Assembly: GCA_963747425.1 (NCBI GenBank)
Contig: CAVVFJ010000012.1
Span: forward strand, 124,001 to 188,000
Direction: 5' to 3'
Length of the DNA stretch: 64,000 nt
DNA from: DASUPK01 sp963747425
GTDB lineage: Bacteria; Actinomycetota; Thermoleophilia; Solirubrobacterales; 70-9
Within the stretch, counting starts at the first letter, position 1, and each line of letters opens with the position of its first letter. The translations under genes were made by a program, and so were the position numbers. Under the pieces are notes generated by a model. The model searched no databases. It was not told the origin of the DNA and saw nothing but the letters and a program-made list of their open reading frames with translations. This document shows positions 30,568-39,097 of the stretch, piece after piece.

Positions 30568-31731
30568 ATGCCCGAAGCAGTGATCGTCGACACAATCCGC
30601 ACGCCCATCGGCAGGGCCTTCAAGGGGTCGCTGGCCCAGTTGCGCCCAGATGAGATGGGCGCCTACGTGATCGATCAGCTGCTCGAGCGCAATCCGGACG
30701 TCGATCCCGCCTCCATCGAGGACGTCTTCTGCGGCTGCGGCATGCCGCAGGGGCTCCAGGCCTTCAACGTCGCCCGGATCATGGTGCTGCTCTCCGAGAA
30801 GCTGCCGGAGACGGTCAACGGCGTGACCATGTCTCGCTACTGCGCCTCGAGCCTCGATTCGATCAGGCACGCCGCCAACGCGATCCGCGCCGGGCAGGGA
30901 GACACCTACATCGCCGCCGGCGTCGAGTGGGTGAGCCGCTACAACGAGCGCACCGAGCCGGCCGGCGCCGCCGACCAGAACGAGAAGCTGCAGGGCAAGG
31001 ACGGGACGCCGAACGCCTACATCGAGATGGGCGTGACGGCCGTGAACGTCGCCAAGCGCTACGAGGTGAGCCGCGCGGACATGGACAAGTACGCCCAGCG
31101 CTCGCAGGAGCTCGCCGTGCAGTCCCAGGAGGACGGCTTCTTCGATCGCGAGATCGTGCCCGTCAAGGACGCTGAGGGCAACGAGGTGGCCAAGGACGAC
31201 GGCCCCCGTGCCAGCTCGACCCTGGAGAAGCTCTCCGAGCTGCCCGAGGCCTTCGAGGGCGGCGGCGGAGTCACGGCCGGCAACTCATGCCCGCTCAACG
31301 ACGGCGCCGCGGCCGTGCTGGTGATGTCCGAGGACCGCGCCAAGGAGCTGGGCCTGAAGCCGAGGGCGAAGCTGCTGACCGCCGCCACGCACGGGAACGA
31401 GCCCGAGTACATGGGCGTCGCCCCGATCGGCGCGATCAAGAAGGTCCTCGATCGCCAGGGGATGAAGATCGGCGACGTCGACGTGGTCGAGCTCAACGAG
31501 GCGTTCGCCGCTCAGGTGATTCCGATCATGGCCGAGTGCGACATCCCGCTGGAGAAGATGAACACGCACGGCGGGGCGATCGCGCTGGGCCACCCGTTCG
31601 GCATGACCGGCGCCCGGATCATGGGCACCCTGCTCAACGCGATGGAGACGGACGACCACGCGGTCGGCCTGGAGACCATGTGCGTTGCCGGGGGCCAGGG
31701 CGAGGCGCAGCTGGTCGAGCGCCTCAACTAG
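30568..31731 (+). CDS. acetyl-CoA acyltransferase (thiolase)
   Basis: From ATG 30568, with AAGGAG 9 nt upstream, the 387-residue enzyme shows the nucleophilic cysteine in SRYCASSLDS near residue 90, the NEAFAAQ motif near 311, GGAIALGHPFGMTGAR near 336-351 with the catalytic His, and the second cysteine in MCVAGGQGEA near the C-terminus. It cleaves 3-ketoacyl-CoA in beta-oxidation or condenses acetyl-CoA. The substitution CVAGGQG for the more usual C-x-GGGQG is minor. No other beta-oxidation gene is adjacent. Confidence 0.93.
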   Translation: MPEAVIVDTIRTPIGRAFKGSLAQLRPDEMGAYVIDQLLERNPDVDPASIEDVFCGCGMPQGLQAFNVARIMVLLSEKLPETVNGVTMSRYCASSLDSIRHAANAIRAGQGDTYIAAGVEWVSRYNERTEPAGAADQNEKLQGKDGTPNAYIEMGVTAVNVAKRYEVSRADMDKYAQRSQELAVQSQEDGFFDREIVPVKDAEGNEVAKDDGPRASSTLEKLSELPEAFEGGGGVTAGNSCPLNDGAAAVLVMSEDRAKELGLKPRAKLLTAATHGNEPEYMGVAPIGAIKKVLDRQGMKIGDVDVVELNEAFAAQVIPIMAECDIPLEKMNTHGGAIALGHPFGMTGARIMGTLLNAMETDDHAVGLETMCVAGGQGEAQLVERLN

Positions 31732-32125
31732 ATCGAGTGGCTCAATTCCGACTCACTCCGCGCGCGTCCCGTTACGCGCGGCATCGTTGGCTGGCCAAAT
31801 CGAAGTCCGGGCCGACACCGACCATGGTCTGATCGCGACGGCGACCGCGATGATCGCGACGGCGATCAGACCTCGGGGCAACCCTTCGTCCGGGAGCCAG
31901 GTCATCAATACGCGCGGAACTATCCGGACCCGCTGACCGGACACCCCCTGCAGATCCACCCACCGCGCGGGCCCTCCGAGTTCGACTCGACGGAGGATTG
32001 GGTGGACTACGTGGAGGCGGTCAATCGCTGGAACAACGGGCTGCCGCCACCTCGTCCAGTCTCAGCGCCGAAGGCTGCCCTCCCGGCGGAGGCGAGCACG
32101 CGCCTACCGAAGCCGGCCTCGCGGT
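31732..32125. other. gene-poor stretch with coding remnant
   Basis: About 390 nt without an intact gene. One plus-strand frame, open from the thiolase stop but without a start codon, encodes a plausible protein fragment (YPDPLTGHPLQIHPPRGPSE followed by an acidic, W-rich segment) between about 31885 and 32040. A GC-rich inverted repeat (CCGCGCG / CGCGCGG) at about 31760 could terminate the thiolase transcript. I read this as remains of a lost gene and cannot name it. Confidence 0.4.
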
Positions 32126-32631
32126 TCAAGCCCTGCTGTCGATCACGGCCAGGGAGCCGTCGGTCCTGATCCCGCCTCCGGCGCTCAAGGGCCCTCCAAC
32201 GTGCTCATCGCCGCCGGTGATGGTCAGGTCCCTGATCGTCAGGCTCGCGCTCGTCTGGACGTTGAGGACGCGATCGCCGCCGACGATCCCGGAAGCGTTG
32301 ACCACCGCCGTGCCACCGCCCGGGTGGATGAGCAGCAGGGAGCCGGCGTTGACGAAATCGCGGTCACCTCCGGCTCGCGTCCACCGAGGAAGTACGGACT
32401 ATTCGATGTTGTCCGACGGGAGCGTCAGGGCGACCGTGTCGGTGCGATAGGTGCCGGTGTGCGCACAGCCGAGTGGCCCGCATTCTCGTCGTCCGAGGCG
32501 GTCGCCTCGCGCTGCGAGCACCTGCGACCGGCCGTGAACTGGTCGGTGCCCGAGGTCGGCGTGATCGTGGCTACGGCGGCCACGCCGCCCTGCAGTGCGA
32601 AGGCGATTGCGAGTCCCAGGAGAAGCCTCAC
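32126..32631 (-). pseudogene. broken CSLREA-type parallel beta-helix surface protein
   Basis: A GTG at 32631 begins a signal peptide (MRLLLGLAIAFALQGGVAAV) followed by TITPTSGTDQF, a C-S-x-R-E-A segment (here CSQREA), and then, after changes of frame, peptides typical of CSLREA/parallel beta-helix repeat proteins: AHTGTYRTDTVALTLPS, VNASGIVGGDRVLNVQ, ASLTIRDLTITGGDE and GGGIRTDGSLAVIDSRA. At least two frameshifts and one in-frame stop separate these, and the protein ends after a single repeat where family members continue for hundreds of residues. It starts 6 nt after the TetR stop. Confidence 0.7.
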
Positions 32632-32636
32632 CGTCG

Positions 32637-33251
32637 TTAGGCCCGCAGGCCCTCGACCAGCTGGAACAGGGCCTGCTCGACCTCGCCGCGGGCCTCGCGC
32701 GGGCGCTCCGCGTGGGCGATGACGAAGGCGGCCTCGGAGAGCGCGGCGACCAAGAGGTGGGCCATCGGCTCGACGGCGATGGGGCGGAGGACGCCGGCCG
32801 CGACCGCCCCCTCGAGGGCGGCGCGGGTCAGGCCGAGGCCGTGGCGATTGTCGATCTCGCGCCACTCCTTCCAGCCGAGGACGGCGGGGGCGTCCGTCAG
32901 CGAGATCTGCTTGACCGCGGGTTCCTCGCAGGCATCGAGGAAGGACCGCATCCCGGTGGTGATCAGCTCCCAAGGATCCTCGGCGCCGCCCATCCTGGCC
33001 CCGATCCGCTCCATCAGATCCGCCTCGACCCGCTCGAAGACGGCCCGGAAGAGATCGCGCTTGTCCTCGAAGTGGTGGTAGAGCGCCCCCCGGGTGACCT
33101 TGGCGCGGGCGACGATCTCCTCGGTGCCGACCTCGGCGTAGCCCCTCTCGGTGAAGAGCCCGAGCGCGGCGTCGATCAGCGCCTCGCGGGTCGCCCGGGC
33201 CTCCGCCTCGCGGCGGCCGGGCGTGTCCGTGGTCCGGGATGCGGTTGACAT
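32637..33251 (-). CDS. TetR family transcriptional regulator
   Basis: The 204-residue protein has a TetR helix-turn-helix at residues 18-65: EALIDAALGLFTERGYAEVG, EEIVARAKVTRGALYHHFED and KRDLFRAVFE. The ligand domain follows (helical, residues 70-200). It is divergent from the ECF sigma gene, and a palindrome abuts its own start codon, pointing to autoregulation. The ligand is unknown. Confidence 0.93.
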   Translation of the reverse strand: MSTASRTTDTPGRREAEARATREALIDAALGLFTERGYAEVGTEEIVARAKVTRGALYHHFEDKRDLFRAVFERVEADLMERIGARMGGAEDPWELITTGMRSFLDACEEPAVKQISLTDAPAVLGWKEWREIDNRHGLGLTRAALEGAVAAGVLRPIAVEPMAHLLVAALSEAAFVIAHAERPREARGEVEQALFQLVEGLRA

Positions 33252-33261
33252 ACAGCCTGTA
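33251..33261. promoter_or_regulatory. candidate TetR operator
   Basis: TACAGCCTGTA is a perfect palindrome around one central base, directly upstream of the TetR start. Two GTAGGTT direct repeats (33259-33265 and 33270-33276) follow. Confidence 0.45.
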
Positions 33262-33290
33262 GGTTAAGCGTAGGTTCGGCCGCAGTCATG

Positions 33291-33296
33291 TACCGT
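33291..33296 (+). promoter_or_regulatory. -10 box TACCGT of the ECF sigma gene
   Basis: TACCGT, 8 nt, then ATG 33305, consistent with the leaderless layout seen elsewhere. Confidence 0.35.
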
Positions 33297-33304
33297 CGCC
33301 CCGG

Positions 33305-33856
33305 ATGTCCCCAGAGCGCTTCAGCTCGCTCCTGGAGGCGGCCAGGGAGGGGAGCGAGGCCGCCTGGCAGGAGCTCTACAACGACCTCGCCCCGGTCGTG
33401 CTCGGCTACCTGCGCGCCAACGGCGCCCCCGATCCTGAGGACGTGCTCAGCGAGGCCTTCCTCCAGGTCGCCCGCGACATCGCCAGGTTCGAGGGTGACG
33501 AGCGCGGCTTTCGCTCCTGGGTCTTCACGATCGCCCACCATCGCCTGATCGACGCGCGCCGTCACTCGGCTCGTCGTCCGGTCGAGCTCTCGGCCGAGCC
33601 GCCCGAGCCCACCGGCAGGGCCGACGACGCGGCCGACGAGGCGCTCGCCCGGATCGGCGTGGAGGAGGTCCAGCGCGTTCTGGCCCTGCTTTCGGAGGAC
33701 CAGCGCGCGGTGCTGTTGCTGCGGGTGATCGGCGACATGAGCGTCGAGGACGTGGCGAAGGCGGTGGGCAAGCGCCCGGGCGCGGTCAAGGCCCTGCAGC
33801 GGCGGGGCCTGGCGGCGGCCAAGAAGGCGCTTGCCCGAAAGGGGGTAACCCTGTGA
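33305..33856 (+). CDS. ECF-type RNA polymerase sigma factor
   Basis: The 183-residue protein has sigma region 2 (AWQELYNDLAPVVLGYLRAN, then PEDVLSEAFLQVARDI and FRSWVFTIAHHRLIDARR at about 75-92) and region 4 (VQRVLALLSEDQRAVLLLRV near 122-141, then SVEDVAKAVGKRPGAVKALQ near 150-169). It has no extra domains. The next gene begins inside its stop codon (GTGA) and encodes a membrane protein, the usual place for an anti-sigma factor. Confidence 0.92.
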   Translation: MSPERFSSLLEAAREGSEAAWQELYNDLAPVVLGYLRANGAPDPEDVLSEAFLQVARDIARFEGDERGFRSWVFTIAHHRLIDARRHSARRPVELSAEPPEPTGRADDAADEALARIGVEEVQRVLALLSEDQRAVLLLRVIGDMSVEDVAKAVGKRPGAVKALQRRGLAAAKKALARKGVTL

Positions 33857-34545
33857 GCGAGAACGGCGCTTATGAAGGTGAGATGAACGAGGTCGCCCTC
33901 TTTCAGAGCGCACTGCGCGTGGCTGTGCCGACCAAGCCCGACCCGAGCCTCGGCACGACGCTCGTGCCCAGGCTCGCCGAGCTGGCCCGTGCCTCGACGA
34001 TCGAGCAGGAAGCTCGCCCCGTCAGGCAGCGGCCCCGCTCGCGACGCGCGCTGGTGGCCAGGGTCGGGATCGCCGTCGCGCTGATCCCGCTGGTGCTCGC
34101 GGGACTGGCGTTCGCCGGAGTGACCGTGCCCTCGCCCGCCCGGTCGGCCTTCGAGACGGTCGGGATCACCCTGCCGAACCAGCCCGCGTCCGGCCATCAC
34201 GGGACCGCCGCCGGGTCGAGCTCGAGCGAGAAGGCCAAGAGCCGCCTGGGGACCACGACCAGCCAATCCGAGGGCAAGGGCAACTCTGAGGCGGCTCATC
34301 AGCACGCCCTCGAGCAGCAGCGGAAGGCGCAGGGCAAGGCTCTCGGGCACAGCAAGGGCAACGCGATCGGCCTCCACGGCGCGACGCCCCCCGGGCAGGC
34401 CAAGAGCAAGGAGCCGGGCCCCCCTTCTCAGTCCAACGCCGGGGGAAACTCGGCGACGCACACGACCACCCACACCACCCCCGAGCGCCCAACCCCGCCA
34501 ACCCCCCACGGCGGTAACGGCAACGCCAACGGGCAGTCGAAGTAG
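33853..34545 (+). CDS. membrane protein coupled to the ECF sigma factor (putative anti-sigma or regulated partner)
   Basis: The 230-residue product (GTG 33853, 4-nt overlap) has a cytoplasmic N-terminus of about 70 residues, including a helix LGTTLVPRLAELARASTIEQ, one membrane span near residues 70-91, and a long low-complexity tail rich in Gly, Ser, His, Lys, Asn and Pro. The layout fits an anti-sigma factor, but the usual H-x-x-x-C-x-x-C zinc motif is missing. Assignment rests on gene context. The tail might contact cell wall or polysaccharide (speculative). Confidence 0.65.
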   Translation: MSENGAYEGEMNEVALFQSALRVAVPTKPDPSLGTTLVPRLAELARASTIEQEARPVRQRPRSRRALVARVGIAVALIPLVLAGLAFAGVTVPSPARSAFETVGITLPNQPASGHHGTAAGSSSSEKAKSRLGTTTSQSEGKGNSEAAHQHALEQQRKAQGKALGHSKGNAIGLHGATPPGQAKSKEPGPPSQSNAGGNSATHTTTHTTPERPTPPTPHGGNGNANGQSK

Positions 34546-34572
34546 CCATTAACTAGGCTGCCTCCTCCAGGG

Positions 34573-35979
34573 ATGGAGGAGAAGATCTCGAGGAGGGCTT
34601 GCATTCGCGCGGCGCTTGCGCTCGCCGGCACGGCGGTGGCGCTGGCTCTTGTCGCGGCCCCGGCGGTGGCCCGCGAGCGGGTGATCACCGTCGACACCGC
34701 CGCCGAGCCTGGGCCCGCGCAGTTCAACCACGTCACGGTGCACCAGTTCGGGCCGGCATCGGGCAAGCGCGTCCTCGTGCTGATGCCCGGCACCCAGGGC
34801 GGAGCGGGGGACTTCACCCTGGACGCGCGCTACCTGGTGAAGCACGTCCCCGGCCTTCAGGTGTGGGCGATCGACCGCCGCACCCAGGCGCTCGAGGACA
34901 CCTCAACCTTCGCCGCCGCGCTGCGCGGCGAGATCCCCCTGCAGCAGGCGTTCCACTACTACCTCGGCGGCGGCGGCTTCCACTTCCGTGGGGCCAACGA
35001 GGACCCCTATGCCCGGGAGTGGGGGATGGCCGTGGCGCTCAACGACGCCCGCGCGGTGGTCAAGCTCGCTCGCAAGCACGGTCGCCGCCATGTGGCTCTC
35101 GGAGGCCATTCACTCGGGGCCTCGCTGACGGTGGCCTACGCGGCGTGGGACTTCAAGGGGCGCCCCGGCTACAAGGACCTGGACGGGCTCGTCCTGATCG
35201 ACGGGGGCCTGATGGGGAGCTTCGACGCCTACGACCTTGCGCAGGCGCAGAAGGCGGTGGCGGATCTGCAGACGGCCGACCCGTTCCTGGATCTGCTCGG
35301 AGTCGGGTTGCCGGAGGCGGCGGGGCTCTTCGCCGAGGTCGGCGGGCTCTACGCCGAGAAGGCGCCGACGGAGTCGGCGACCACTCTCCAGAGCTACCCG
35401 CTCCTGCCGGCCCAGTTCAATCCGCCCTTCCCCGTCACCAACCGGGCGCTGCTCGGATACGCGTTCGACCGCGACAGCTCCCCCGCTGACCTCGGCCTGC
35501 TGCACATCAACGGAGGCGCCCTCGCCCCGAGCGGCAACCCGCGCGACTGGGCGGACGGCGGCGTGACGCCGGTCAGCCGCCTGGCCGAGACCTTCGGCCA
35601 GGAGCCCACCAACGCGGTCGAGTGGTACTTCCCGACCCGGCTGACGATCGACACGAACGGCGCGGACCAGATGGCGCGAAACGACGTGGGCAACTTCCTC
35701 GGCCTGCGGCTCTCGCACACGAAGCAGGTGGACCTGCCCCTCTACGCGATCGCCACCGACCTCGCCGGAGCGCACGTCCTGGACGGTGCCCGCAACTTCA
35801 TCCGGCGGTCGAGGACCACCCGGAAGGAGGCGATGCTCGTCAACCGCAATCCGCAGATGAGCCACCTCGACCCGCTGACCGCCGCACCGAAGACAAACGC
35901 GTTCCTGAAGACCGTCGTGCCGTTCCTGGACGACAAGGTCTTCGGCGAGAAGCCGAAGCGCAAGCACCGCTCGAAGTAG
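34573..35979 (+). CDS. exported alpha/beta-hydrolase
   Basis: The 468-residue protein has a twin-arginine-like signal peptide (SRRACIRAALALAGTAVALA, mature start near residue 33). The alpha/beta-hydrolase domain shows LVLMPGTQGGAGDF (oxyanion region, about 69-82), nucleophile elbow ALGGHSLGAS near 175-184, and His in MSHLDPLTA near the C-terminus. A lipase or esterase acting outside the cell is likely. The basic C-terminal tail KPKRKHRSK is unusual. Confidence 0.82.
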   Translation: MEEKISRRACIRAALALAGTAVALALVAAPAVARERVITVDTAAEPGPAQFNHVTVHQFGPASGKRVLVLMPGTQGGAGDFTLDARYLVKHVPGLQVWAIDRRTQALEDTSTFAAALRGEIPLQQAFHYYLGGGGFHFRGANEDPYAREWGMAVALNDARAVVKLARKHGRRHVALGGHSLGASLTVAYAAWDFKGRPGYKDLDGLVLIDGGLMGSFDAYDLAQAQKAVADLQTADPFLDLLGVGLPEAAGLFAEVGGLYAEKAPTESATTLQSYPLLPAQFNPPFPVTNRALLGYAFDRDSSPADLGLLHINGGALAPSGNPRDWADGGVTPVSRLAETFGQEPTNAVEWYFPTRLTIDTNGADQMARNDVGNFLGLRLSHTKQVDLPLYAIATDLAGAHVLDGARNFIRRSRTTRKEAMLVNRNPQMSHLDPLTAAPKTNAFLKTVVPFLDDKVFGEKPKRKHRSK

Positions 35980-35986
35980 CGCGCCC

Positions 35987-37747
35987 TCAGTCCTCGAAGA
36001 GCGCGTAGCCGTAGGAGCCGCGCTTGTAGGCGAGCTTCGCAATCGCGGTCATCCGCTCGTCGTCGTTCGACTCGATCTGGTCGAAGCGGCTCTCGACGCG
36101 CGAGGCCGCTCGCTGGCAGAAGGTGTCCGCGATGAACCGCTCCTGTCCCGACGGCTCTACCCCCTGGTCGTCGAATACCCGGCTGACGCGCGAGAGCAGG
36201 GCCACCTGGGCGTAGATGTCGGCGATGTTGTCGGCCAGGCGCTTCTGCTGGAACTGGCGCTCGATCACTTCACCCTTGTGCTCTCGCAGGAGGCTCTCGG
36301 TGATGCCGGCGAGTCGCTTGACCTGGTCGGAGACGGCGTCGGCATGGCCGGAGAGCTCCTCGTGGGCCATCGTGATCTTGTCCGGGCGGACCTCGCGCTG
36401 AATCCGGTCGCTCGCGTATTCGACCAGCACCCCGATCGATCGGATCGGATCGCTCAACTCGATCTCAGAAAGGCCCTCGAGCTTTTCGCCGACCGGCTTG
36501 AAGCCGCCGAGGGCGACGAAGGCGCGAAGCACGTCATTGGCGCCCTCGAAGATCGGATAGATGCGGGTGTCGCGGAGGACCTTCTCGTAGGGGAGGTCTC
36601 GCATGTAGCCCTCGCCGCCCGCCAGCTGCAGGGCGCGGTTGGCGGCGTACCAGAGGAACTCGGTCCCCGAGACCTTGCAGACGGCGGACTCGAGGGAGTA
36701 GTCGGGGACCCCCGCGTCCACCAGGCCGCAGGTGAGGTAGCACATGGACTCCAGCCCGAAGAGGTGGGAGACCATCCAGCCGATCTTGTCCTGGACGAGC
36801 TCGAAGTCGGCCAGGGGGCGGCCGAACTGGCGCCGCTCCTTGACGTGGTCGATCGCCAGGTCGAGCAGCTTCTTGGCGCCGCCCACCGAGCCGGTGCCGA
36901 GCCCGATGCGGCCGTTGTTGAGGATCTGCATAGCGACCCGAAAGCCCTGACCCGGGTCGCCGAGCACGTTCTCGGCGGGGACGCGGACGTCCTTGAAGTA
37001 GAGGCGCCGCAGGTCGTTGGCCCGCAGCCCCATCGTCTCGTAGCGCTCGCCGACCTCGAGCCCCTTCATTCCCTTCTCCAGGATCAGTGCGATGTGGCGG
37101 TCCTCGCCTCCGATCTCGGCGCGGGCGAAGGTGGTGATCACGTCGGCGCGGGACCCGTTGCCGATGTAGCGCTTCTCCCCGTTCAGCAGCCAGGACCCGT
37201 CTGACTGCTGGACCGCGCGAGAGCGAACGTGGTAGGCGTCGGAACCGGCCTCGGGCTCGGTGAGCGCAAATGCGGCGAGCTTCCTGCCGGTGGCGAGGTC
37301 GGGGAGCCAGCGCTCCTTCTGCTCGTCCGTGCCGAAGAGCGAGATGCCCTTGAAGCCGATCGACTGGTGGACGCCGAGCACGATCGCCAGGGTGGCGTCG
37401 ATCTGGCCGACGGTCTCGAAGACCCGCGCGTAACCGGTCTGCGAGAGGCCCTGTCCGCCGTAGCGTTCGTCGACGTAGAGGCCGAGAGCCCCGATCTCTC
37501 CCAGGTCGCGGAGCACCTCGTCCGGGATCCAGCCCTCCTCCTCGGCCTTGATCGGGTCGTAGTTCTCGGCGCAGTAGTCCCGGATGCGGGCGTTGAGATC
37601 CCGGACCTTGTCCTGCTCCGCCGGGTCGGTGGCCGGCCAGGGAAAGACGAGCTCCTCGTGGATCTCGCCGAGGAAGAGCGACTTGGCGAATGACGAGACG
37701 CCCTCCTCCGCCTCCTTCTCCCGCGGAATCGCCTCGCGGACACCCAT
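35987..37747 (-). CDS. acyl-CoA dehydrogenase, very-long-chain/ACAD9-like
   Basis: The 586-residue enzyme has the acyl-CoA dehydrogenase N-terminal and middle domains (AFALTEPEAGSDAYHVRSRA near 158-177, a hallmark FAD-binding motif), the alpha-helical C-terminal domain (RRQFGRPLADFELVQDKIGW), and the catalytic glutamate in IYPIFEGANDVLR near residue 400. An extra C-terminal region of about 170 residues is shared with the long-chain VLCAD/ACAD9 group. It catalyses the first beta-oxidation step, passing electrons to ETF. It stands alone, with the mannosyltransferase gene 15 nt upstream on the same strand. Confidence 0.92.
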   Translation of the reverse strand: MGVREAIPREKEAEEGVSSFAKSLFLGEIHEELVFPWPATDPAEQDKVRDLNARIRDYCAENYDPIKAEEEGWIPDEVLRDLGEIGALGLYVDERYGGQGLSQTGYARVFETVGQIDATLAIVLGVHQSIGFKGISLFGTDEQKERWLPDLATGRKLAAFALTEPEAGSDAYHVRSRAVQQSDGSWLLNGEKRYIGNGSRADVITTFARAEIGGEDRHIALILEKGMKGLEVGERYETMGLRANDLRRLYFKDVRVPAENVLGDPGQGFRVAMQILNNGRIGLGTGSVGGAKKLLDLAIDHVKERRQFGRPLADFELVQDKIGWMVSHLFGLESMCYLTCGLVDAGVPDYSLESAVCKVSGTEFLWYAANRALQLAGGEGYMRDLPYEKVLRDTRIYPIFEGANDVLRAFVALGGFKPVGEKLEGLSEIELSDPIRSIGVLVEYASDRIQREVRPDKITMAHEELSGHADAVSDQVKRLAGITESLLREHKGEVIERQFQQKRLADNIADIYAQVALLSRVSRVFDDQGVEPSGQERFIADTFCQRAASRVESRFDQIESNDDERMTAIAKLAYKRGSYGYALFED

Positions 37748-37762
37748 GGAGACTGAGACTAC

Positions 37763-39064
37763 CTACGGGGCGAGGGCCCAAACCGCGAAGAGCGAGCTGC
37801 AGATCGCCAGCAGGGCGCCGAACAGCCAGAGGACCTGCCTCACCCGCTGCCGCTCGTGAGCCCAGAGGGCGAGGGCGATCCAGAGCGGGAAGATCACGAA
37901 CTCGAACCGCGGCAGGGACATCAGCGGGAAGCCCCCGGCGGGGACGGAGAGCGGCAGGGCGAGGCCGCAGACGGCATAGGCGGTGTACGCCGGGTCGAGC
38001 CTGCGGCTGACCTCCGCGCAGAGCCAGATGCCCCCGGCGAGGAAGCAGAACATCGCGATGTCGCGGATGTCGATCAGCTGGGTCGGCACCCCGTGCGCGA
38101 TCGCCGCAGGCGGTCGGGCGACTCCAGGGATGAGGAGCTCGCCCACTCCCCGGACAGCGCTCCACAGCCCGAGCGCGAGCCCGCCGAGCGGCACGAAGCT
38201 GCGGTGCCAGGCGGCCTGTGCGGAGAAGACCGAGGTCGGATCCCCGGTCGAGAGGCCGAGGTAGAGCACGTAGGCGGCCAGCCCGGCCGGGACACCCAGC
38301 AGCAGCCAGAGGACGTCCGCGCGCGGTCTGAAGCGCGGCCAGAGCCCGCGGACCAGATCGCGGGCCGGCTGGTCGATCCTGGGCCCGTACAGGTAGATGA
38401 TCAGCAGGGGGACCACGACGATCACCCCGCCGCTGCGGGTGGTGGCCGCCACCGCGCCAAGCACCCCGGCGACCGGCCACCGCCCCAGCCTCGCCGCGTA
38501 GATGGCGCCGACCGAGACCAGCAGGAAGAGCGACTCGGAGTAGACGGCGGAGATCACCAGCGCTCCCGGGAACCAGGCCGCCAGCCAGACGACGGTCCGA
38601 GCCCGTTCGACGCCGAAGTCGAGTGTGACCAGGCGATGCAGGAGGTAGAGCCCGCCCAGGCCGCAGCCGGATGAGATCAGGATGCCCGCGACCAACGGCG
38701 ACCCGAGCAGCTCGCCGCCGACCCGGACCAGCCCAGGGAATGCCGGGAAGAAGGCGGCCCTGCCGCCCACCTCATACCCATGCTGCGCGATCGCGAGGTA
38801 CCACGCCGCGTCGAAGCGGGCTGCGGGGGCGACCAGCAGGTTCGCGAAGGAATCGGTGTACGGCAGCGTCGTGTAGAGCGGATCGAGCCGCGCCGAGGTC
38901 TCCGAGGCCCAGCCGAAGATGAGAACGGCGGCCATCCCGGCTGCCCAGACGATCGCGCGCGAGGACCAGAAGGCCGCCCAGGCATCCCGCGCGGCGGCGC
39001 GCCGCTCGGCGCTCAGGCCGGGAAGAGCGAGGGACTCGGCGGTCTCGACGTTCGAGTGGCTCAT
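37763..39064 (-). CDS. PIG-V-like mannosyltransferase, integral membrane
   Basis: The 433-residue protein has about ten hydrophobic helices. The motif ARFDAAWYLAIAQHGYEVGG at about 82-101 matches the W/F-D-x-x-W-Y-x-x-I-A-x-x-G-Y loop of PIG-V and related lipid-linked-sugar mannosyltransferases (GT-C fold), with Asp as a candidate catalytic residue. A second conserved region, FFPAFPGLVRVGG, follows. It probably transfers a sugar from a polyprenyl-phosphate donor outside the membrane. The acceptor is unknown. Confidence 0.82.
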   Translation of the reverse strand: MSHSNVETAESLALPGLSAERRAAARDAWAAFWSSRAIVWAAGMAAVLIFGWASETSARLDPLYTTLPYTDSFANLLVAPAARFDAAWYLAIAQHGYEVGGRAAFFPAFPGLVRVGGELLGSPLVAGILISSGCGLGGLYLLHRLVTLDFGVERARTVVWLAAWFPGALVISAVYSESLFLLVSVGAIYAARLGRWPVAGVLGAVAATTRSGGVIVVVPLLIIYLYGPRIDQPARDLVRGLWPRFRPRADVLWLLLGVPAGLAAYVLYLGLSTGDPTSVFSAQAAWHRSFVPLGGLALGLWSAVRGVGELLIPGVARPPAAIAHGVPTQLIDIRDIAMFCFLAGGIWLCAEVSRRLDPAYTAYAVCGLALPLSVPAGGFPLMSLPRFEFVIFPLWIALALWAHERQRVRQVLWLFGALLAICSSLFAVWALAP

Positions 39065-39083
39065 GGGGATTCGCCGTCGCTAC

Positions 39084-39089
39084 TACGCT
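39084..39089 (+). promoter_or_regulatory. -10 box TACGCT of the lipoprotein gene
   Basis: TACGCT, 8 nt, then ATG 39098. Confidence 0.35.
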
Positions 39090-39097
39090 GCGCCCGC

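Noticed and set aside
31753..31959. Minus-strand 68-codon frame after the thiolase gene
   Set aside because: Hydrophobic-looking but composed of repeated GCGATCGCGAC-type sequence. It has no ribosome site and no recognisable pattern, and more likely reflects the simple repeat GACGGCGA in this decayed stretch.
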